19,237 nt of DNA from Candidatus Bipolaricaulota bacterium (GTDB lineage Bacteria; Bipolaricaulota; Bipolaricaulia; UBA7950; UBA9294): the NCBI GenBank assembly GCA_021159105.1, contig JAGGSM010000273.1:1-19237 (forward strand), in the 5' to 3' direction. The notes under the pieces were generated by a model. That model ran no database searches and was not told the DNA's origin. It worked only from the letters and a program-made list of their open reading frames with translations. The position numbers and the translations under genes are program-made. Positions 14,428 through 19,237 of this stretch are shown here, piece after piece. Each line of letters begins with the position of its first letter. Within the stretch, counting starts at the first letter, position 1.

Positions 14428-15844
14428 CCAGGGCCTCCTCGTACAGATAGCGGTACTTCCTGGCTGAGGCCTCCCATGAGTGGTCCTCCCTCATCCCGCG
14501 ATCGCGCAGCCTGGACCACTCCTTCTGGTCTTCTCTGTACAGAGAGATCGCCCGTCTCAGGGCGGAGAGCATCTCCTGTGCGCTGTAATCGGTGAAGGTG
14601 AAGCCATTGCCACTTCCCGTGTCAGGGTCGTACTCGTGCACCGTGTCGCGCAGCCCGCCGGTCGCTCGCACGACAGGAACGGTCCCGTAACGCAGGGAAT
14701 ACATCTGGTTCAAGCCGCACGGCTCAAAGCGTGAGGGCATGAGGAAGATGTCCGATGCGGCTTCGATGCGGTGCGCCCACTGCTCGGAGAATGTGATCAG
14801 CGCAGCCACCTGCTTCGGATACCTCTCCGCCGCACGCTCAAAAAACTCCTCTATCTGAGGGGAACCGGTGCCGAGGAGTACGAACCTGATCCCAAGGGAG
14901 AGCATGCGCTCGAAAGAGGCCATGATGAGATCAAACCCCTTCTGCTCAGCCAGCCGCGAGATCATCCCCACCAGCGGCGCTCTCCCCTCAGCGTCGAGAC
15001 CAAGTTCCAAGAGAAGCTGTCTCTTGTTCTCCCCCTTCCCGCTCATGTCTTCTGTCGAGTAATTGGCCCACAGGTGACGATCAGTATGCGGGTTCCACAC
15101 CGTGTAGTCGACCCCGTTCAGTATCCCCGATAGATCGCTCCGCCGAGAGCGCAGGTCACCCTCCAGCCCCTCGCCCGAGATCAGAATCTCTTCTGCATAG
15201 GATGGGGAGACGGTGGTAAGAAGATCAGCTTGGAGGATGCCTCCACGGAGGAGGTTTAGCTTCCCCTCGTGCTCGAAGGGTGCAAGGAGCTCGTCGCTCA
15301 ATCCAGTTATCCCTGCTTGCTCTCGCGGGAAGACGCCTTGGTAGGCCAGGTTGTGGATCGTGAGAACGCTGCGCGCGTTCCGTGGTCCCAGCCCTGCCTT
15401 CAAGTAGGTGGGAATAAGGGATGTGTGCCAGTCGTTGACGTGGATGATGTCCACCTGCCAGTCGAGCTCCTCCTGCAACCTCAACGCGCCGCGCGACAGA
15501 AAGACGAACCGCTCCAGCGCGTCTGGGTAATCGCCTCCTCCCTCACCGTAGATCTGCGCTCGATCGAAGTAGTGGTCATTACCCAAGAAGAATACCGGAA
15601 CCTCGCTTGCCGGCAGCCTACCACGGTAGACGGTGCATTCCTCATAGCCCTTCCCCACCGTCACAGGGAAGCGTGCCACTTCCTCCAGGGACGTCTTCGC
15701 ATCGACGCCGCGGAACTTGGGCATGACCACCCGCACATCGACACCGAGTTTGTTCAGTGCCCGCGGCAGAGCTGAGGCGACATCAGCAAGCCCTCCTGCC
15801 TTGGCAAACGGAGAAACCTCCGCTGAAACCAACACTGTGCGCAT
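14414..15844 (-). CDS. glgA: Glycogen (starch) synthase GlgA, GT5
   Basis: A 476-residue glycosyltransferase that extends alpha-1,4-glucan from ADP- or UDP-glucose. The N-terminal nucleotide-sugar loop KAGGL (15-19) sits in SAEVSPFAKAGGLADV, and the C-terminal donor site reads PSRFEPCGLNQMYSLRYGTVPVVRATGGLRDTV in outline, with the EPCGL element and the GGLxDTV signature of bacterial and plant synthases. Length is normal. ATG 15844 gives the usual MRTVLVSAE start; a GTG one codon upstream (15847) is an alternative, slightly better spaced from GGGAGG. It is the second gene after the GT4 gene, 46 bases apart and probably cotranscribed. Convergent with the catabolic operon, with a tail-to-tail overlap of 14 bp. 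No glgC or glgB is in the window. Confidence 0.95.
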   Translation of the reverse strand: MRTVLVSAEVSPFAKAGGLADVASALPRALNKLGVDVRVVMPKFRGVDAKTSLEEVARFPVTVGKGYEECTVYRGRLPASEVPVFFLGNDHYFDRAQIYGEGGGDYPDALERFVFLSRGALRLQEELDWQVDIIHVNDWHTSLIPTYLKAGLGPRNARSVLTIHNLAYQGVFPREQAGITGLSDELLAPFEHEGKLNLLRGGILQADLLTTVSPSYAEEILISGEGLEGDLRSRRSDLSGILNGVDYTVWNPHTDRHLWANYSTEDMSGKGENKRQLLLELGLDAEGRAPLVGMISRLAEQKGFDLIMASFERMLSLGIRFVLLGTGSPQIEEFFERAAERYPKQVAALITFSEQWAHRIEAASDIFLMPSRFEPCGLNQMYSLRYGTVPVVRATGGLRDTVHEYDPDTGSGNGFTFTDYSAQEMLSALRRAISLYREDQKEWSRLRDRGMREDHSWEASARKYRYLYEEALATRA

Positions 15845-15890
15845 CACTTATCCACCTCCCTTCTCTGCGATCTCTCTCCGCGCATCTCGA

Positions 15891-17036
15891 CTACTCCTCC
15901 AGTGAGCCGTCCAGACACTCCTGAAACACTTCAAGAAGGCGCAGGGTGGAGTTGTGCGTGGACAATTCCTCCGCTCTCTGTAGGGCTCCCTGTTGTAGCA
16001 GCGCGTAGCGCTCCTCATCCTTCACCAGCGCGAGCGCCTGCGCGACAAATTGCTCCTCATCTTCTTCAACAAGTACACCGTTCACACCGTCCTGCACCAC
16101 ATCGAGCACTCCGAGAGCGCCGACTGCAACGGCCGGTGTGCCCCCTGCCATCGCCTCTACAAGGACCAAGCCTTGCGTCTCTGTCTTCGAGGCGAAGAGG
16201 AACAGATCCGCTGCCTTGTACAGGTCGACGAGCCGTGGGTGATCGAGAAAACCGGTGAAACGAACAGCGTCGCCAATCCCCATGTCCTTCACCTGCTGTT
16301 GCATCTGTTCGCGTACCGGGCCGTCGCCCGCCAACACGAGGACAGAGCTTGGATCCTGCGCGTGTATCTGCCCATAAGCTCGGATCAAGAAGGGGAGGTT
16401 CTTCTCCATCGCCAGCCTCCCCGAGTAGAGGAACAGCTTTGCCCTGTCGGGTATGTTCAATTCCGCTCGCGGGTTCCATGTCGGGGGTTGGTTGAAGAGT
16501 GAGAGCTTCACGCCAAACGGGAAGACGCGGATCGGGCGGCGCACACCGTATCTCAACAGTTCTTCTTTGAACGGCGTCGAGGGGGCCGTTATCAGCGTAC
16601 ACCGATTGCAGAAGGCCGCGATGATCTTTCCAGCCTCTCGCTCGGGCGGGCGAAGCGGCCGCGGCAGGTATTTCCTGTCCTCAATCAGGTGCGTGTGATA
16701 GGTATGAACGTGCGGTAGGTGGTACCTTGTCGCTGCACCTACAGCAACCAGACCCATCGAAAACGGCGTGTGGCTATGGAGTATATCCAGCTCCTTGAAA
16801 CTGCGTGTCGCCGCTCGGCTAAATGGAACGGCTACCCGGCTTGCCTTGTGAAATGCAAACTTTCCAGAATGAAATCGAAATACGCCCGGCTCGTCCTCCT
16901 CTATCCCCTCGTACTGCGGTGCGTACACGTACACCACATGTCCCAGATTCTCCAGTTCCTCCTTGAGCCAGTGTACGGTCGTCGTCACGCCGCTGATCTC
17001 AGGGAGGTAGGCATCGGAAAAAAGGCCTATGCGCAT
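15891..17036 (-). CDS. GT4 glycosyltransferase (diacylglycerol glucosyltransferase-like)
   Basis: A 381-residue GT-B enzyme of family GT4. The start MRIGLFSDAYLPEISGVTT is typical of the group annotated as 1,2-diacylglycerol 3-glucosyltransferases in Firmicutes, Thermotogae and relatives. Donor-site residues are SGRLAMEKN (Arg 207, Lys 212), GDGP (237-240) and the EX7E motif at Glu 286 and Glu 294 in ETQGLVLVEAMAGG. It has no membrane helix but basic and hydrophobic patches (about 67-81) suit membrane association. The ATG at 17036 is preceded by GAGGGG. Being cotranscribed with glgA, it could instead act in glucan priming or in making a glucosylated compatible solute; motifs do not decide. 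A plausible promoter lies about 75 bases upstream. Confidence 0.85.
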   Translation of the reverse strand: MRIGLFSDAYLPEISGVTTTVHWLKEELENLGHVVYVYAPQYEGIEEDEPGVFRFHSGKFAFHKASRVAVPFSRAATRSFKELDILHSHTPFSMGLVAVGAATRYHLPHVHTYHTHLIEDRKYLPRPLRPPEREAGKIIAAFCNRCTLITAPSTPFKEELLRYGVRRPIRVFPFGVKLSLFNQPPTWNPRAELNIPDRAKLFLYSGRLAMEKNLPFLIRAYGQIHAQDPSSVLVLAGDGPVREQMQQQVKDMGIGDAVRFTGFLDHPRLVDLYKAADLFLFASKTETQGLVLVEAMAGGTPAVAVGALGVLDVVQDGVNGVLVEEDEEQFVAQALALVKDEERYALLQQGALQRAEELSTHNSTLRLLEVFQECLDGSLEE

Positions 17037-17112
17037 GTTTCATCCCCTCGTTTCTGGATGGTCTTCTCATCCCCGCTCCACATAGCCGAGCGGTCATTGT
17101 CTGTATCCTACA

Positions 17113-17142
17113 ATTGTATGCCACATCGCGATCGCAGGGCAA
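17113..17142 (-). promoter_or_regulatory. Likely promoter of the GT4-glgA unit
   Basis: Minus-strand TTGCCC (17137-17142) and TACAAT (17113-17118) are 18 bases apart. The -10 lies within a 10-bp palindrome TACAATTGTA (17109-17118). A second palindrome, CAACTAGTTG (17143-17152), abuts the -35. Confidence 0.45.
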
Positions 17143-17149
17143 CAACTAG

Positions 17150-17178
17150 TTGCTCTTCTCGCTGGTCTTCGTTATCGT
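17150..17178 (+). promoter_or_regulatory. Possible promoter of the Cys-protein/beta-barrel operon
   Basis: TTGCTC (17150-17155) and TATCGT (17173-17178) are 17 bases apart, with the ribosome binding site AAGGAGG starting about 8 bases after the -10, leaving a very short leader. The match is weak. It is divergent from the GT4 promoter, and their -35 elements flank the CAACTAGTTG palindrome. Confidence 0.3.
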
Positions 17179-17197
17179 CTCCGTTAAGGAGGCGATG

Positions 17198-17419
17198 ATG
17201 AGCGAACGGGTGTGCAACGCCGACAACCTGAGTTTCCCTGTCTTTGAGCGGAATGGCGACACGGTTTACTTCAAGACAGAGAGGAACGTCTACTGCCCTT
17301 CACCGGTGGCTCAAAAACAGGCCGGTGTGCAGCATCGCGATGTGTGCGCGATTCACAAGCGCGCGTTCATGGAGGGAGTAGCCAAGGTGCTGGAGAAGTT
17401 CCACGCCGTCTCGCCTTAG
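17198..17419 (+). CDS. Small three-cysteine protein (73 aa), unknown
   Basis: A soluble 73-residue protein without signal peptide that I do not recognise. Cys lie at 6, 33 and 50, each in a short conserved-looking context (RVCNADN, VYCPSP, RDVCAIHKR), with His 46 and His 53 near the last, so metal binding is possible. The C-terminal third is an amphipathic helix (AFMEGVAKVLEKFHAV). The ATG at 17198 is chosen over 17195 since AAGGAGG is five bases before it; upstream codons to 17150 would add a hydrophobic stretch but place the start within the promoter. It is followed by the beta-barrel gene with TAGTGATG, stop and start nearly touching, which means coupling. Confidence 0.65.
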   Translation: MSERVCNADNLSFPVFERNGDTVYFKTERNVYCPSPVAQKQAGVQHRDVCAIHKRAFMEGVAKVLEKFHAVSP

Positions 17420-17421
17420 TG

Positions 17422-18192
17422 ATGAATAGGCTCCTGATCGTGATCATTACTGTGGTCTCGTTGACAGCGCCCAGCACTGTCGCTGTGCCGATCGATCCGG
17501 GGATGGGCCCCGCAAGAACGGCGGTCGGCTCAGGGCCGCTGGCACCGCTGTGGAACGCGGCCGGGGCGGTCGATACGCCGGGAGTGCACGGTGCGCTCAC
17601 CGTGACGCTCGGGGCATCGGATGAAACGGCCCTCCTCATCGGCGCCTCGATCGCTGCAGCAAACAGCCCCACCGTCTGCTGGAGCATGTACAAACTGGGA
17701 AGCGAACAGGAGACGTGGGGAACGTTCGCCTTTCCCATACTCTCCGAGACCAGCGCTGGGCTGGGAGTGGCCTACGCGTTCGGTGCCGAAAGCGGTATCT
17801 CATTCCACGCCGGGATCCTCTATCGAGGAGGAGGCTGGGCGTTTGCGGCAAGCGCCATGCACATCGCCTCCGGACTGTTTGGCGGGAATCTCCCGTTCGA
17901 TGCACGCGCAGGCGCAGCGATCTACTCCATCCCTGGAGTGACGTTGACAGGGAACATCACCCTGGCAGGTGGGAAGTTCACGCTCGCGATCGGTGGCGAG
18001 GCGACGATCTGGGTCATCGCCCTGCGCTGGGGCCTGTCGATCATCCCCACAGGGGGGATCGAGCGAGCGGGCATAGGGCTGGGGTTTGATCTGTTCTCCA
18101 TCCCTGTGGATGTCTCTGTCGGGGTCAATGGATCATCGTTTAGGCCGTACGCCTCCCTCGGGATCAGCGCCAATATTCCAGCGTGGTGGTAG
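17422..18192 (+). CDS. Predicted outer-membrane beta-barrel protein (256 aa)
   Basis: An exported protein with signal peptide MNRLLIVIITVVSLTAPSTVAV. The mature part is rich in Gly, Ala and Ser with alternating hydrophobic and small or polar residues through many short strands (such as SGISFHAGILYRGGGWAFAA and VTLTGNITLAGGKFTLAIG), few charges, and a C-terminal strand RPYASLGISANIPAWW that ends in Trp. This is the pattern of a small outer-membrane barrel recognised by the BAM machinery, and about 10-12 strands would fit the length. No family could be named. The ATG at 17422 is two bases after the previous stop and has no close ribosome binding site, so translation is probably coupled; upstream in-frame codons to 17344 overlap the previous gene and do not continue a signal peptide. 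It is cotranscribed with two small Cys proteins. Confidence 0.75.
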   Translation: MNRLLIVIITVVSLTAPSTVAVPIDPGMGPARTAVGSGPLAPLWNAAGAVDTPGVHGALTVTLGASDETALLIGASIAAANSPTVCWSMYKLGSEQETWGTFAFPILSETSAGLGVAYAFGAESGISFHAGILYRGGGWAFAASAMHIASGLFGGNLPFDARAGAAIYSIPGVTLTGNITLAGGKFTLAIGGEATIWVIALRWGLSIIPTGGIERAGIGLGFDLFSIPVDVSVGVNGSSFRPYASLGISANIPAWW

Positions 18193-18197
18193 AAGAT

Positions 18198-18404
18198 ATG
18201 AATGCCGCGAACAACACGTGCAAGTGGTATCCCGTCTGTCCAATGAAGTACTACTTCGAGAGAGGAAAGATCGACCGCAAGTGGATCGAGGAGTACTGCC
18301 ACGGTGATTGGGATGCCTGCGTTCGCTATCAGATGGAGGAACGCGGGGAGCAGCATCCGGACAACATGCTCCCCGACGGGACGATCGATGAGGTGCTCAC
18401 GTAG
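18198..18404 (+). CDS. Conserved-looking small four-cysteine protein (68 aa)
   Basis: A 68-residue protein with Cys at 8, 14, 34 and 41 (CKWYPVC and CHGDWDAC), a C-x5-C and C-x6-C arrangement suitable for a zinc or iron-sulfur site. The text CPMKYYFERGKIDRKWIEEYCHGDWDACVRY (read in outline) and the end HPDNMLPDGTID recall small proteins or domains in anaerobic bacteria and archaea, sometimes annotated next to uracil-DNA glycosylase; this is from memory and not certain. No signal peptide. ATG 18198 is chosen with AGAAG just before it; GTG codons at 18183 and 18186 overlap the barrel gene end and are alternatives. Its last 8 bases overlap the end of the convergent M20 gene. Confidence 0.65.
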   Translation: MNAANNTCKWYPVCPMKYYFERGKIDRKWIEEYCHGDWDACVRYQMEERGEQHPDNMLPDGTIDEVLT

Positions 18405-19237
18405 CGCGGAACTCCTCCCACATCCTCTTGACCAGATCGGGGTCGGTTAGGATATCTATCGCTGTCATCGCCATCGCCTTTGCGGCGATGAGCATCACGT
18501 CCAATCCCCGCTGGGAGATCGCCGCCTGCGCGAACTCGCGCGAGTGGCCAGCGACGTTCTCATCGCAGATCTTGATGTAGGCGTGGATCGAGGGGACGAC
18601 CTGGCTGACGTCGCCCATGTCGGTCGATCCCATCCCCGCATCAGGAGGAGGAGAGTTGAGAGGCTCACCGAGGGTCTCCAAGTTCCTCACGAACGCGTCC
18701 CCGATGACGCGGTTCGGCTTCATCGCCTTGTAGGCATGGCCGACGATCTTGAACTCGAGCGTTGCTCCTGTTGCGAGCGCCGCCCCTTCCGCGCAGTTTT
18801 TCAACTTCTCGAGGAGCTCGTCACGGTAGTCGTTCTCCAGCGCCCTGACGTAGAAGTTCGCCGCTGCGTGCTCCGGGACGATGTTTGGCTTCTCCCCGCC
18901 GTCGGTGATGATCCCGTGGATGCGTGCCCCGTCCTTGATGTGCTGGCGCAGGGCGTTGATCCCGTTGAACGTCTGGATCACGGCGTCGAGGGCGTTGATC
19001 CCCTTCTCCGGCGAGCCGGCAGCGTGCGATGCCTTGCCCGTGAACTCGATCATCACCTCGGTGATCGCCAGGCTCTTCCGGTCGACCACCGTCCTCGATG
19101 AGGGGTGGAACATCATCGCCGCGTCGACCCCATTGAACAGGCCCGCGTCGACCATGATCACCTTCCCTCCGCCACCCTCTTCCGCCGGGGTGCCGAGGAA
19201 GACGAGCTCCCCGGGGAGTTCTTCCTTGAGTGCGCCC
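18397..19237 (-). CDS. M20-family amidohydrolase, AbgB-like (5' end outside window)
   Basis: The last 279 residues of a zinc-dependent M20 peptidase or amidohydrolase. The reading frame stays open to the window edge. Visible are LVFLGTPAEEGGGGK, where the Glu pair holds the general base and a metal ligand, MMFHPSSRT with the next His, and near the end STDMGDVSQVVPSIHAYI and NVAGHSREF with the last His ligand. The dimerisation lid domain lies between (ASHAAGSPEKGINALDAVI to about GEPLNSP). The TPAEEGGGGK and STDMGDVSQ patterns match the p-aminobenzoyl-glutamate hydrolase subunit B/amidohydrolase group, which cleave N-acyl amino acids or dipeptides. Substrate unknown. The N-terminal HxD metal site is outside. 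It converges with the four-Cys gene with 8 bp overlap. Confidence 0.88.
   Translation of the reverse strand, partial: GALKEELPGELVFLGTPAEEGGGGKVIMVDAGLFNGVDAAMMFHPSSRTVVDRKSLAITEVMIEFTGKASHAAGSPEKGINALDAVIQTFNGINALRQHIKDGARIHGIITDGGEKPNIVPEHAAANFYVRALENDYRDELLEKLKNCAEGAALATGATLEFKIVGHAYKAMKPNRVIGDAFVRNLETLGEPLNSPPPDAGMGSTDMGDVSQVVPSIHAYIKICDENVAGHSREFAQAAISQRGLDVMLIAAKAMAMTAIDILTDPDLVKRMWEEFRAT

Noticed and set aside
17121..17136. GCGATCGC and ATCGCGAT palindromes
   Set aside because: Short overlapping GC-rich palindromes are expected by chance here, and no repeated copies stood out.
1..19237. CRISPR arrays, tRNA or rRNA genes, insertion sequences, phage genes
   Set aside because: No regular repeats, tRNA-like cloverleaf, transposase motifs or terminal inverted repeats were seen on reading through.

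Overview
The window reads as a chromosomal segment from a moderately GC-rich, diderm, carbohydrate-using bacterium. Support for two membranes comes from a predicted outer-membrane beta-barrel that ends in Trp (17422-18192), two PKD-domain lipoproteins, and a MalE-type binding protein whose signal peptide has no lipobox Cys and so suggests a free periplasmic protein. A deep-branching thermophilic or anaerobic lineage (Bipolaricaulota-like or Thermotogota-like) is a guess from gene style only. No rRNA, tRNA, CRISPR array, transposase or phage gene was seen.

Left part (1-2893, minus strand): the 5' tip of an exported protein gene, two PKD lipoproteins separated by a strong hairpin, then a likely two-gene unit of a YgjP-type zinc metallopeptidase followed by a small YdcZ/DUF606-type membrane protein. 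A good promoter lies just upstream of the second PKD gene.

Centre (3082-14427, plus strand): a compact seven-gene alpha-glucan operon behind one near-consensus promoter whose start site is covered by a XylR-like ROK operator. The order is ROK repressor, GH36/clan GH-D-like hydrolase without signal peptide, secreted GH57 amylopullulanase-type enzyme, MalE, MalF, MalG, cytoplasmic GH13 maltodextrin hydrolase. Gene junctions are overlaps or short gaps, except for a hairpin after malE that probably lowers permease expression relative to binding protein. The inferred pathway is alpha-glucan cleavage outside the cytoplasm by GH57, oligosaccharide capture by MalE, import through MalFG, and intracellular hydrolysis by the GH13 and possibly the GH36-like enzyme. 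No transport ATPase gene is present.

Right-centre (14414-17036, minus strand): a GT4 glycosyltransferase followed by glycogen synthase glgA, convergent with the catabolic operon and overlapping its last gene by 14 bp tail to tail. Glucan breakdown and glucan synthesis therefore face each other.

Right end (17150-19237): a plus-strand trio of a 73-residue three-Cys protein, the beta-barrel protein and a 68-residue four-Cys protein, converging with an 8-bp overlap on an M20-family amidohydrolase cut by the window edge. The least ordinary items are the GH36-like enzyme, the calcium-loop-like motif in the MalF periplasmic loop, the ROK operator and the small Cys proteins around the barrel.
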